A stretch of 32,367 nt of DNA from Streptomyces lonarensis (GCF_012033735.1 NZ_JAAVJD010000036.1:1-32367), one strand, 5' to 3'. Shown: positions 14,741 to 23,429, counted from the stretch's first letter. Notes: generated from the sequence alone by a model not told the origin. Numbers and translations: made by a program.

Positions 14741-14954
14741 GCGCGCCACGGTAGACCGGCCCCTGACCCTGCTGCTGATGCCCGGAGGCGAGCCGAGGGC
14801 GTCCTGCTGGGAAGGGGACGGCCGCCGCGTTTCGGGACAGGGCGTGTCGACACGGCGTTGCACCGCGAGGACAGTGGCGTCCAGGTGCGCGGCCGGTCGG
14901 GCCTGCGTCCGAGGCAGCCAGGAGTCGGTCTTTCCCGGGTTCGGCCGGACCGGG

Positions 14955-15383
14955 TCAGCCGCTGGCGTTTCCGATGACCAGGGCAGTCCCGTCGAGCAGC
15001 AGAAACACACCGCCGCAGACATGGCGCCGGCGTCGAGGAAAGCTTGGTTCTCCTGGACACAGCCGCGGATGAGAGCATTCAGGACCCCCACGCCCCGTGT
15101 CCGGCCCGACCAGGAGGAACGGAATGCCGAGGCTCGACGTCCGTGACCACACCGGCCCCTGCTCCCGACGGATGAAGGCAGTGAGGAACGCCAGGAAGAG
15201 CAGGGCACTCTTGGGGTCGACGGCGTTGACGGCATTGACGGCATTGACGACCAGGCTTCTCCGTCCGCGGCGGCAGCCGGGCACCGTCTCGTCGGGCTCG
15301 CCGACGGCGTCAGGGAGGGCCGGGGTGCGTGGCCGCTCTCTCCCCAACCACACGAGGTGGGCCGCACCGGCGCGCTCAATCAC
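14955..15383 (-). pseudogene. LysE-family amino-acid exporter, truncated remnant
   Basis: The minus frame carries the LysE hallmarks RAGAAHLVWLG and VNAVDPKSALLFLAFLTAFI, then a tail diverging from the family. The first 70 or so residues (the N-terminal TM helices) are absent. The motif is expanded to VNAVNAVNAVDPKSA by a 9-bp repeat (gttgacggcattgacggcat on the plus strand), whereas family members have a single VNAVNPK. The end (VFLLLDGTALVIG) keeps the last TM pattern, but the segment before it is degenerate. Loss of the 5' part makes it a pseudogene. Confidence 0.7.
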
Positions 15384-15412
15384 CTCGCGTGGGTTCGAAC
15401 AACGCGACCAGA

Positions 15413-15460
15413 GCTGATGGTCCGCGGGGGCCGGCAGGCCGGCCCCCGCGGACCATCAGC
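15413..15460. terminator. Long perfect hairpin (23-bp stem)
   Basis: 15413-15435 (GCTGATGGTCCGCGGGGGCC...) is exactly complementary to 15438-15460, with a 2-nt centre. It is a strong GC hairpin of the kind used as a bidirectional terminator in actinomycetes. No intact gene now ends beside it, so it may belong to a lost gene upstream of the lysE remnant. Confidence 0.65.
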
Positions 15461-16031
15461 AGCACGAGTGACAAGGTCAAGCGCCATCAGAGAGTCGTGA
15501 TCTCAGTCAGGCGCGTGGTGTTCCTCGCTCTCTTCGTCCTGTGGGGTCCGTTTCCCCGGCAGCTCCCACCCGCACCGAGGCACGCCCGGTGGTCGGCGCC
15601 GGGGCGCGGCCCGCCGCAGGGCAGCGAGGGAGGAGACTGCGGCGGGTGAGCACGTGCGGGGTGTGCTGCGACCGGTGACCGAACGATGCCGGCACCCCTG
15701 TTGACCACTGTTCACGCGGCGTCGGCAACACCTCAGGCGACGACCCCGTACACGACGATGCCCCCGGATGCATCACTGGACTCCTGTGCGCATGAGGCGC
15801 CTTCGACGCTGCAGCGTGGCCCGGCGCGCCCGGCCGTCGGCGGCACGGAACGGGGCAGGACCGTGCGGGTCCTCCAGCAGCCCTGCGGACAGACGTGCCC
15901 GGCTCGCCGCTGGGTGTGAACACCAACCGTCGGCGTCAACGCTTCGGCGGTGCTGCACGTACATCATGACGTCTCGTCAGCTATCAGACCTGGCGTGGCG
16001 TCCGGCGTCCGGGTCGCTTCGAGAGGACATC
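15461..16031. other. Unassigned 570 bp upstream of trpD
   Basis: Overlapping frames exist on both strands, but none has an RBS, a family motif or consistent coding bias. The trpD frame stays open upstream and has another ATG at 15966 without an RBS. I see no Trp-codon leader peptide or attenuator. The trpD promoter must lie here. Confidence 0.45.
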
Positions 16032-17084
16032 ATGACCGCACCCACCCGTACCTGGCCGTATCTGCTCGCCACCTTGCTGCGCGGCGAAGACCTCACTGCC
16101 GAGGACACCACGTGGGCGATGCGCACGGTCATGGATGACGACCACGAGCCGGTTGCGCTGGCCGGCTTCCTCGTCGCGCTGCGCGCCAAGGGCGAGAGCC
16201 CAGCCGAGCTCGGGGGCCTGCTCGACGCCCTGATGGAACGGGCCGTGCCGCTTCCTGTCGACGGCCGCGATGTCCTTGACATCGTCGGAACCGGCGGAGA
16301 CGGCGCGCACACCGTCAATATCTCCACCATGGCGGCGATCGTCACGGCAGCCGCCGGGGCCCCGGTGGTGAAGAACGGCGGTCGCTCCGTCTCCAGCAAG
16401 AGCGGCTCCGCCGACGTCCTCGAACATTTGGGCGTACCCCTCGATCTCACACCGGAGCAGGTCGCCCGCTGCGTCCACGAACTCGGTATCGGCTTCACCT
16501 TCGCCCCCGCCTTCCACCGAGGCCTGCACCACGCCTCCCCCATCCGCCGCGCCCTGGGCGTTCCCACCGCGGTCAACTGCATCGCCCCACTGACCAACCC
16601 CGCCCGCCCGGGCACCGCCCTGGTGGGCTGCGCCAACCTCAAGCTCGCCCCCGTGCTGGCTACCGTGCTCGCCGACCGCGGGACCCGGGCACTGGTCGTC
16701 CGCGGTCACGACGGGCTGGACGAGATCACCACGGCTGCCCCCACCGACGCATGGCACGCCGACGAGAGGGGCGCGCACCGCGTCACTCTCGACACCGCTC
16801 GCCACGGCCTGCCGCGCCCCGGCGTGGACGCCCTGCGCGGCGGAGACGCCGAGCACAACGCGACGGCCGTTCACGCCGTGCTCGCCGGCACGACGGGCGC
16901 TGCCCGGGATGCCGTCATCGCCAACGCAGCCGGCGCCCTCGCCACCCGCAGCCCCACCGACGAGTTCGAGGAGGCCTTCGCCGACGGACTGCAGCGGGCC
17001 CGCGACTCCATCGACAGCGGAGCCGCCGCCGAGCTTCTCGCTCGCTGGAGCGAGCTCGCCACCGCCCTGACCTCTTCTCACTGA
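16032..17084 (+). CDS. trpD: Anthranilate phosphoribosyltransferase
   Basis: ATG 16032 follows GAGAGGA at 16021-16027; 350 aa, the normal length. The enzyme transfers phosphoribose from PRPP to anthranilate, the second committed step of tryptophan synthesis in the cytoplasm. Visible hallmarks are the PRPP-binding GTGGDG (86-91) with HTVNIST, KNGGRSVSSKSGSADVLEHL for anthranilate and Mg binding, FAPAFH, and the C-terminal VVRGHDGLDE. The gene stands alone with no trpE/G/C near and is followed by a hairpin. Stand-alone trpD is common in actinomycetes. It may instead be a second copy serving a secondary pathway. Confidence 0.93.
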   Translation: MTAPTRTWPYLLATLLRGEDLTAEDTTWAMRTVMDDDHEPVALAGFLVALRAKGESPAELGGLLDALMERAVPLPVDGRDVLDIVGTGGDGAHTVNISTMAAIVTAAAGAPVVKNGGRSVSSKSGSADVLEHLGVPLDLTPEQVARCVHELGIGFTFAPAFHRGLHHASPIRRALGVPTAVNCIAPLTNPARPGTALVGCANLKLAPVLATVLADRGTRALVVRGHDGLDEITTAAPTDAWHADERGAHRVTLDTARHGLPRPGVDALRGGDAEHNATAVHAVLAGTTGAARDAVIANAAGALATRSPTDEFEEAFADGLQRARDSIDSGAAAELLARWSELATALTSSH

Positions 17085-17148
17085 CTCCGGTGCGGTCAGC
17101 CGTCCGGTCGGAGCGCCGTCGTCGAACGGGTGGTCAGCGGCACCGACG

Positions 17149-17199
17149 AGGCTGCCTTGGGGCACGGGGGAGCGGGCTCCCTCCCGCGCCAGGCAGCCT
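17149..17199 (+). terminator. Branched hairpin after trpD
   Basis: AGGCTGCCT (17149-17157) pairs with AGGCAGCCT (17191-17199). An inner stem (GGGAG/CTCCC) lies in the loop. It starts 65 bp after the trpD stop and probably terminates it, though no T-tract is present. Confidence 0.5.
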
Positions 17200-17348
17200 G
17201 ACGCGCCGCCCACCAGTGGGTGGTTGGAGCGTGGCGGGCGCAGACCACCGCCCCGCGCCCTGGCGTCGCGGGCCCCTACCCGGCCGGAGTCCCGGCCGCT
17301 GGGCCCGCGCTCCCCCTGCCACGGCAACGTCTGTCGCTTGCCTCGCCG

Positions 17349-17786
17349 TCATCCGAAGGCTCCGCGACAGGCGGCGGCGATCTCCGTGTCCAGCCAGTCT
17401 TGCGCCATGTCGCAGACGGCGCCGGGCTCGTAGTCGACCGCGGGCGGGACGGGGGCGGCCGGCGGAACGGGATCGGGGACGCGCGGCGTCGGCGGGTCGG
17501 GGGGCGACAGAGGCTGGGGCGCGGTGGCGGGCCCCGGGGCCGAGGGGGGTGGGGGCGCTGTCGGGGGCGGGGGTGGCGGTTGCGGCCGGGCGGGAGCCGG
17601 GCGGTCGTCGTGAACGGGAGTGGTCTCCTCGATCGGGTCAGGGGTGGGGATGACCGGCACGGCATCTCCTGCTGGATGGGGCATACCGTCTCTCGCGGGA
17701 TCCGCTGGCAGCGGTTGGACGGTGGTGCACGCGGTGAGCGCGGCTGCGACGAGTACGAGAGGGAGAGCGGTGAAACGGTGATGCAT
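17349..17786 (-). CDS. Proline-rich lipoprotein
   Basis: ATG 17786, 145 aa. The N-terminus MHHRFTALPLVLVAAALTAC is a lipoprotein signal with lipobox LTAC and the acylated Cys at 20. Residues 45-115 are a Pro/Ala-rich linker probably spanning the cell wall. The compact C-terminus (YEPGAVCDMAQDWLDTEIAA, then ACRGAFG) holds two Cys that may form a disulphide, and it resembles short C-terminal domains seen in other actinomycete lipoproteins. The substrate and role are unknown. It is convergent with trpD. Confidence 0.75.
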   Translation of the reverse strand: MHHRFTALPLVLVAAALTACTTVQPLPADPARDGMPHPAGDAVPVIPTPDPIEETTPVHDDRPAPARPQPPPPPPTAPPPPSAPGPATAPQPLSPPDPPTPRVPDPVPPAAPVPPAVDYEPGAVCDMAQDWLDTEIAAACRGAFG

Positions 17787-18946
17787 CGGGCGATTTTCGC
17801 ACCGGTATGAGCAGCTGCGTACCGGCCGAAGGCGCCGGATCGATGTCTCGATGGCCTACGACGTCTGTGGACAGGTGGGGACCAGACATGGCCGAGCAGC
17901 CTTCCCGAAGGCCGATCGCTGCGCTCCGGTCAGCCGCTTCGGCCAGGTGGGGCGTTGTCGCGGATCGTGGCTACGGTCTGCGCTTCTCCTCCGAGGAGGA
18001 GCGCAGACCATGAGATCGCCGGCCGAACTCGGCCGTGTGGCGTGGCGGACCTGTCTCATGTGTACGGCTCCGCCGAGGATGTCCCTGTACTGACCAGAGC
18101 CGCCCGGAAGAGCGACGAGGAGAGGGCTCCCGAAGCGGTTCACGAAACCTTCGTGAGTCCACCACCACGGCACGGTACCCGGCATCAGCGCCGGCCGTCC
18201 CCTACCTCGCTCACGCGGTGCAGCATGCCCCGAGCGGACGCATTGAGTTGCTGCTGCTTGCGCCCCCTGCCGACCATGGCCCGGTGGACATCGGTCTGCC
18301 GCACTGGCCGCGCACCGTCCTCCGCGCTTTCGTCCACTCCCCGCTTCGCCTGATCCGAGACCCGCATCGTTCGGGAGGGGACAGCCGGGCTGTGCTCCGA
18401 AACGTGGCGGACGCGTTGCCGGCTGTCGACCAGTCACGCCACGCATGCACGGCCGGCGCTTTCCGCGGCGTCTGACGGGGCACCTGCCCCGTAGGCCGCG
18501 CTCCCCCGCGTTTCCGGGCGCGGGCTGAGGAGGGAAGCGCGGGGGCGCCTGGGATGCGCGACAGCACCCAAGGCCGCTGCCGTGGCCGTGCGGCCTTCCC
18601 CCCCCCTGTCGTGCCACGGCCGCCGGGTCAGCCCTCCGTCGACGGGCGCAGCGTGCGGACTGCCGCGAACCGCGAGGGGCACGGGGGCCCGGGAGGAGCG
18701 CGCCGCGAAACCGCTCCGTCGCCAGGGAGTCCTGAACGGAAGTCACGCCACGTGCATGCGGCGCGGATCCGCCGTGAAGGATCTTGGTGGCGCCGGCGGC
18801 AAGGAAGTCGACCGCAAGCACGATGGTGGCAACGGCAACGAAGCCCGATTGTCGCCGCGCGGCACTCGCCGGTTCCGCGCGGTATCCGCGTCGGCATCCC
18901 GGTTCATGGCCGGGGCCCGGAGTGAGCGAGAGGCGCGGGGCGGGGG
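17787..18946. other. 1.16-kb stretch without a supportable gene
   Basis: Several overlapping frames are open on both strands because of the GC content. The most protein-like is a plus frame ending at 18475 (about GRIELLLLAPPADHGPVDIG), with no clear start or family. A near-perfect hairpin at 17975-18009 (17-bp arms GGTCTGCGCTTCTCCTC/GAGGAGGAGCGCAGACC, one G-U) is probably a terminator-like element. The stretch is most likely decayed DNA. Confidence 0.4.
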
Positions 18947-19336
18947 TCAGGCACCGGGGTCGACGTCGGGGTGGGTGAACCGTACGGGCTTGCCCAGGGA
19001 CCGGGCGTAGGCGATCTCGGCGCGGGTGCTGTCGCCGATGTGGTCGCCGATGACGAGCGCCTCGTCGGCGAGCCGGATCTTCGCGCGGTGCAGCTCGTCG
19101 AGTCGACGCTTCAGCTCCTCGGCCCCGGCGGGGTCGGACAGGAGGTGGCGCGGGGACTTCATGTCGCAGGCCGGCTTCACCACGATCCTCCCGGCTTTGG
19201 TCTCCTGCACCTCGGCCTCGGCCATCTGGGACATGAAGTGGGTCGAGCCGCAGATCACGACGATGCGCGGAAGGCTCAACAGCGTCTTGGCCTCCGCGAG
19301 CCTCTCCTCGGGGGCGGGTGACTTCTGCAATGACAT
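18947..19336 (-). CDS. Nucleoside 2-deoxyribosyltransferase-like protein (DUF4406 type)
   Basis: ATG 19336 with AGGAG seven bases upstream; 129 aa. The core VVICGSTHFM at about 31-40 is the nucleotide-binding start of this fold. Further conserved elements are ELHRAKIRLADEALVIGDHI and GDSTRAEIAYARSLGKPVRF, the usual Gly-x-Ser-Thr-x-x-Glu site. Such proteins bind or cleave nucleosides or nucleotides, and some belong to phage and defence loci, but the substrate here is unknown. An upstream in-frame extension lacks an RBS. Confidence 0.75.
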   Translation of the reverse strand: MSLQKSPAPEERLAEAKTLLSLPRIVVICGSTHFMSQMAEAEVQETKAGRIVVKPACDMKSPRHLLSDPAGAEELKRRLDELHRAKIRLADEALVIGDHIGDSTRAEIAYARSLGKPVRFTHPDVDPGA

Positions 19337-19656
19337 CGGCTGCTCCTGCTCGGCCGCCGTGCGCGGCGCGGACGCCTCGGCCGGCGGGTGCCGGCCGGTG
19401 CCGGGGCTGGAGGCGGCAACCGGCCCCGTGGGCAACCTACCTGACAGCCTCGGCGGGGCAGCGAGATCCGAGCATGCGTCGTTCGGCGCAGCGGGGGCGG
19501 GCGCGGGCGACAGACCTCCCGTCGCCACAGCCTGGTGCTCGGCCTGCGCCGCCCCGGTCGTCCCCGGTCTCGGGCATGTGCGGGGTGGCGCCCGGCCGGG
19601 GGCCGCCACGCGGGCAGCCGAACACCCGGCGAGGTGGACGACGGAAGTACCGGCTG
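19337..19656. other. Unassigned 320 bp
   Basis: Holds the promoter side of the deoxyribosyltransferase-like gene. No gene is supportable; the open frames are low-complexity Pro/Arg/Ala sequences without an RBS. Confidence 0.4.
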
Positions 19657-19831
19657 GTCCCTGTTGCGCCAGACCTCGAACAGCGTCATGGCCGCGGCCA
19701 CCCGCCCAGCTGCCCCGGCGACCACGGGGATGAGCCGGTCGGAGGCATCGGACGCGAGCCCGTACCCGAGGAAGCAGCCGCACGAGAGCGCCGCCACCGG
19801 AAGTCACCGTCGGTCGGGCAGCAGCGTCCAT
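19657..19831 (-). pseudogene. Relic of the module-A immunity-type gene
   Basis: From ATG 19831 the frame reads MDAAARPTVTSGG. After a single frameshift it reads ALSCGCFLGYGLASDASDRL, then IPVVAGAAGRVAAAMTLFEV and WRNRD. This aligns end to end with 293-472 (MSPAARLTG ... GCCFLVYGIVFDATNWVIPV ... AAMTVFGVWSNRA). The nucleotide sequence around CGAACA.CGTCATGGCCGC is also shared. The stop and frame have decayed. No RHS core lies nearby, so this immunity-type gene moved, or was left behind, about 19 kb from the array. Confidence 0.6.
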
Positions 19832-20026
19832 GAGGCGCACCCTTGGCGGTCGGCACGGCTGGCGTGCACAGGGAAGAGAGCGCAGCGACTACCATGCTCC
19901 GCTGCGGGAGCCCGGGCTGCCCGGCGGTGAGCAGAACCGCTTGCGTCAGCGGGCCGGCCCCTCCCACCGGGGGCCTCTTCCCCCGGCCGTGGGCCTCACG
20001 TGGCGGAGCGGCGAGTGGCTCTCCGG

Positions 20027-20416
20027 TCAGTCGCGGGTGGCGTCGAACCGGCGCCTGGCTTCCTCGATGTGATCGAGATGGGCGCGCGTCCAGGCGCACA
20101 TGCCGTTGACGGTCGCACGCAGTGCCTCGCCCGCCTCGGTGAGGCGGTACTCCACCCGGGGCGGCACCTCGGGGTGCACGGTTCTGTCGACGAGTCCGTC
20201 GCGCTCCAGGTGCCGCAGCGTCTGGGACAGCATCTTGTGGCTGATGCCTCCGACCTCTCGCTGCAGTTCGGTGAAGCGGAGGGTGCGGTCGGCCAGGACG
20301 TTGACGAGCAGCAGCGCCCACTTGTTCGCCACGCCCGCGAAGATCTCGCGCGCCAGGGAATCGACGCGGGTGACGTCGGCGTCGGCCTGGTCGCGCTCGG
20401 GCCGTTCGGTTACCAC
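20027..20416 (-). CDS. HxlR-family transcriptional regulator
   Basis: 129 aa. The HxlR winged helix is clear: IFAGVANKWALLLVNVLADR, then FTELQREVGGISHKMLSQTL, RHLERDGLVDRTVHPEVPPR and VEYRLTEAGEAL. The final helix is WTRAHLDHIEEARRRFD. Members sense small molecules or redox state and usually regulate a divergent gene. Here that gene is the VOC protein at 20529, with 112 bp between the starts. Confidence 0.88.
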   Translation of the reverse strand: MVTERPERDQADADVTRVDSLAREIFAGVANKWALLLVNVLADRTLRFTELQREVGGISHKMLSQTLRHLERDGLVDRTVHPEVPPRVEYRLTEAGEALRATVNGMCAWTRAHLDHIEEARRRFDATRD

Positions 20417-20528
20417 GGGGTGCCCTTCTCACGGGAAAGTGCGTTCTTCCGCCAGGAAGCCTACTCTCCTACGGTGAGTTCGTTCCTGCTGGTTACTGGC
20501 AGGGCTCGAACGGACCCCTGGAGCCTTC

Positions 20529-20918
20529 ATGATTCTCACGACGTACGCCCGCCTGTGGGCCGACGACCTGGGCGCCGCCCTTCCCCTGCTCGAGCGGCTG
20601 ACGGGGCAACGTCCGGCGCTGCGGTTCGTGTTCGAGGGAATCGAGCTCGCCGCCGTCGGGGACTTCCTCGTCATCGCCGGGCCGGCCGATATGCGCGCTC
20701 GCTACGCGCACGCCACCGCCACGGTGGTCGTCACCGACCTGGACCACACGCGTGCGGCCCTGGAGGAGGAAGGCGCCCGCATCACCACCGAGGAGGCGGC
20801 GAGCGCGACGGGCCGCTTCCTCTACGCGCGCCACCCCGGCGGGGCGGAGGTCGAGTACGTCGAATGGACGGCGGAGATTCGGCGGAAGGTACTCGGACCG
20901 CAGGCAGACACCCGCTGA
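20529..20918 (+). CDS. VOC (glyoxalase/bleomycin-resistance fold) protein
   Basis: ATG 20529, 129 aa, one VOC domain: LTTYARLWADDLGAALPLLE, then RFVFEGIELAAVGDFLVIAG, a second half starting TATVVVTDLDHTRAALEEEG, and FLYARHPGGAEVEYVEW carrying the usual terminal Glu. Such proteins bind metals and act as dioxygenases, lyases or drug-binding proteins; the substrate is unknown. It is divergent from the HxlR gene, which probably controls it. Confidence 0.82.
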   Translation: MILTTYARLWADDLGAALPLLERLTGQRPALRFVFEGIELAAVGDFLVIAGPADMRARYAHATATVVVTDLDHTRAALEEEGARITTEEAASATGRFLYARHPGGAEVEYVEWTAEIRRKVLGPQADTR

Positions 20919-20970
20919 CCGGTGGTGGCCGCGCCGCACGCCCGCTTCCCGGCGCGTCCGCGGCAGGCCG

Positions 20971-21651
20971 CTACGCCCGGTCGCCGAGCTGCTCGGTGTC
21001 GAACAGGTGGCTGATGTGGTTGCCGAGCTCGGACCAGTGCGCGGCCGAGAGTTCCGCCGCCTCGGCCGCGCGCCCGGCTGCACACAGGGCGATGAGGGCC
21101 TCGTGGTGGTCGATGGTGTTGCGGCCCCCGAGCAGGGTGGTGAACTTGCGGTGCAGGATGCGGTGCACCTGGGGGTGCAGCTGGGCCGCCAGCCGCCGCA
21201 GCACCGGGTTGTCCGCCGCGGTGAAGAGCACGCCGTGGAAGCGGTCGTCGGCCTCGACCGCGCCGGCGGTGTCCTCGGCACCGACCGCACGGCAGAAGGC
21301 GCGGTTCGCCTCCCGCATCGCGTCGAGCTGGGTGGCGGTCAAGCGGGGGACGGCGGTCTCCACCGCGAGGCGGTCCAGGGACCGGAGCACGTCGAGGGTG
21401 TGGGTGACGTTGCGTCGGTCCAGCGGGGTGACGCGGGTCCAGACGCCGGGCCTGGCTTCGACGAGCCCGATCTCGGCGAGCCGTGACAGCGCCTCACGCA
21501 CCGGCGTGCGGCTCAGCCCGAGGCGTGCTGCCAGTTCGCTGTCCTTGACCTTCTCGCCGGGTTCGAGTTCACCGCGGACAATGGAGTCGCGCAGCCGGTG
21601 GAAGACCTCCTCGCTCAGCAGCGTGCGGGAGACGGGGCGGTCGAGGGTCAT
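20971..21651 (-). CDS. GntR-family regulator, FCD subfamily
   Basis: ATG 21651, 226 aa. The N-terminal winged helix runs about 10-75 (HRLRDSIVRGELEPGEKVKD, SELAARLGLSRTPVREALSR). The C-terminal FCD helical domain has ANRAFCRAVGAEDTAGAVEA, DDRFHGVLFTAADNPVL and DHHEALIALCAAGRAAEA, including the His residues that bind metal or ligand. Its ATG overlaps the racemase stop by 4 nt (ATGA), so the two are translationally coupled. FCD regulators usually sense organic acids, fitting control of its own amino-acid racemase operon. Confidence 0.9.
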   Translation of the reverse strand: MTLDRPVSRTLLSEEVFHRLRDSIVRGELEPGEKVKDSELAARLGLSRTPVREALSRLAEIGLVEARPGVWTRVTPLDRRNVTHTLDVLRSLDRLAVETAVPRLTATQLDAMREANRAFCRAVGAEDTAGAVEADDRFHGVLFTAADNPVLRRLAAQLHPQVHRILHRKFTTLLGGRNTIDHHEALIALCAAGRAAEAAELSAAHWSELGNHISHLFDTEQLGDRA

Positions 21652-22439
21652 GGCTCGTACGGTATCCCGGCGCTCACCCCTCGTGCCGCCGGTGGTGGCG
21701 GGAGGCGGCCCGCAGCGTGGCGCACCAGGGCGCGGGCGAGGACGACCGCGGGGTCGACGAGCGGGACACCCACCCGGTCGGCCGACAGGCCGAGCGGTAT
21801 CTCGGTGCAGCCGGCGACCACGGCCTGGGCGCCCCGAGCGACGAGGCCCGCGGCCGCGGCGGCCAGGGCATCGGAGGCGCCGCCCCGTACTGCCAGGGAG
21901 GGACCGGCCTTGACCGCTCGGATCGCGGCCATCACCTGCGCCTGCTGGGCGTCGTCCGGCGGGAGAAGCGTTCGGATTCCGTGGCGGCCCAGCCAATTCT
22001 GGTACAGACCGGCATGCACGGTGCCGGTGGTCGCCAGTAGGCCCGCCGTGCGGACCCGAGGGCGACGGGACGCCAGATGGATCGCCACTTCGCCGATCAT
22101 GTGGACGATCGGGACGCCGACCGCGCCGGCCAGGCGGGGCACGAAGGCGTGGGCGGTGTTGCACGGGATCGCGATGAGTGACGCCCCGGCCGCGCGGAGC
22201 ACGAGGCCTCCCCGCAGCAGCCAGGGCGTCGGGTCGGGCCCCGTACCCAGCAGCGCGGCGGTGCGGTCCGGTACCGACGGGTCGGACCAGATCACCGTGC
22301 GCAAGTGGTCCTGGTCGCGGTCCCCCGGTGTGGCGGCCACCAGCTTGGTGTAGAAGTCGGCGGTGGCGGCCGGCCCCATCCCGCCGAGGATGCCGACGAC
22401 CGGGAGACTTCCGTCAAAGCGGGAGGGGGCGTCGGGCAT
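21648..22439 (-). CDS. Aspartate/glutamate racemase family protein
   Basis: I choose ATG 22439 (263 aa); an upstream TTG would run through the putative operator. The family interconverts L and D amino acids with two Cys acting as acid and base. Both are present: Cys93 in AIPCNTAH and Cys211 in VAGCTEIPL. The N-terminus VVGILGGMGPAATADFYTKL is diagnostic of the YgeA-type group. It is the first gene of a two-gene operon with the GntR gene. The direct substrate (Asp, Glu, hydantoin or other) cannot be told from sequence. Confidence 0.88.
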   Translation of the reverse strand: MPDAPSRFDGSLPVVGILGGMGPAATADFYTKLVAATPGDRDQDHLRTVIWSDPSVPDRTAALLGTGPDPTPWLLRGGLVLRAAGASLIAIPCNTAHAFVPRLAGAVGVPIVHMIGEVAIHLASRRPRVRTAGLLATTGTVHAGLYQNWLGRHGIRTLLPPDDAQQAQVMAAIRAVKAGPSLAVRGGASDALAAAAAGLVARGAQAVVAGCTEIPLGLSADRVGVPLVDPAVVLARALVRHAAGRLPPPPAARGVSAGIPYEP

Positions 22440-22478
22440 CGGGGCCTCACGGGTGCTCGGTGGGTACGGTCGATCGCT

Positions 22479-22504
22479 CCAATATACTGCGTTCTGGGTA
22501 TTGG
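22479..22504 (-). promoter_or_regulatory. Putative GntR operator/promoter of the racemase operon
   Basis: Inverted repeat CCAATATAC (22479-22487) and GGGTATTGG (22496-22504), matching at 7 of 9 positions around an 8-bp spacer. It lies 40 bp upstream of the racemase ATG, and on the minus strand it includes AGTATATT, a possible -10. Its AT content is unusual for the surroundings. The location suggests autoregulation. Confidence 0.45.
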
Positions 22505-22711
22505 GGGGCAGGATCACGGTTGTCCCTCGGGGCGGCGCAGGAGCTCCCCGGATTCCGCGGTGCGTGACGGCGTCCGCGCCGCGCCGGAGATCCCGCCTCG
22601 GCTGCCTTCACAAACATGGAGACGTTCGCGATGGGTAAGCGTCCGCAACCACCCGGGAGCGATCGACAGCGGAGCTCCGGGCCCCGCCCCGGGTGGAGAA
22701 AGGCAGGTCTG

Positions 22712-23182
22712 ATGTCCGACCACCACCTCACGAGCAAACGACCGCGGGCAGACCTTCCCACGCAGCACACCGCCGCCCGCAGTCACGCCGTGCGGGCGCG
22801 GGCCCTCTACGACGGCACGGAGCGAGTCGCGGAGGCGCGTGCGCTGGCCCGGCGGTTCCTCACCACGGTGCAGACGCGCGAGGCGGTCTCCCTCGACGCC
22901 CGCGAAGCGCTCCGCCTGGTGGTCAGCGAGCTGGTCACCAACGCCCGCACCCACACCTCGGGCAAGTACTCCCTCACGCTGGAGCACGTCCCCGGCACCC
23001 TGACCATCAGCGTCTGGGACACCAGCCCGGAGATCCCGGCTGCCAAGGCGCGCGACCCGCGGCGGATCGGCGGCCACGGCCTCCACATCGTCACGACGCT
23101 CTGCGCCAGTTTCCAGGCCAGTCGCAACCATGGCGGCAAGCGCGTCACCGCCACCCTCCCCCTCACGGCAGCTCCTCGTTGA
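22712..23182 (+). CDS. RsbW-like ATP-binding regulatory protein (HATPase_c)
   Basis: ATG 22712 preceded by AAAGGCAGG; 156 aa. The GHKL N-box is LRLVVSELVTNARTH, the G1 box VWDTSPEIP and the G2 box GGHGLHIV. Such small proteins act as anti-sigma-factor serine kinases or signal integrators and are numerous in streptomycetes. The tail is short with no extra domain. No anti-anti-sigma or DUF397 partner lies next to it. An upstream ATG at 22616 would give an unrelated N-terminal extension. Confidence 0.85.
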   Translation: MSDHHLTSKRPRADLPTQHTAARSHAVRARALYDGTERVAEARALARRFLTTVQTREAVSLDAREALRLVVSELVTNARTHTSGKYSLTLEHVPGTLTISVWDTSPEIPAAKARDPRRIGGHGLHIVTTLCASFQASRNHGGKRVTATLPLTAAPR

Positions 23183-23429
23183 CCGGTCGTCCCGACCGCG
23201 GCGAACCCGCCTGCGACGCGCCGTCCGCCGGGGGCCCGTGCGGACCGTGTGACGGGCCGGGGCGGGTGACGGGCCGGACCGGGGCCGGTGCCGGTGCCGC
23301 GAGCGGGGCGGGTGCCCGACGGCCGCCGTCCACCGCCGGAGGCGAGAGCCGTGGTGCGCATGCCCTGCCCGGAAACGGAGAGACGGCCCAGTGCTCGGTA
23401 GCACACCCGGCCCACTGAGGGAGGGCGAC

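Noticed and set aside
15385-15410. tRNA-like 3' end (GTGGGTTCGAAC then ACCA) that could mark an att site
   Set aside because: The T-stem does not pair, and only seven bases separate the loop from CCA, too few for a T-stem plus acceptor stem.
15966-16031. N-terminally extended TrpD from ATG 15966
   Set aside because: In frame, but without an RBS. ATG 16032 has GAGAGGA and gives the normal family start.
18176-18475. Plus-strand frame with GRIELLLLAPPADHGPVDIG
   Set aside because: Only moderate codon bias, no start with an RBS and no recognisable family, within a stretch that looks decayed.
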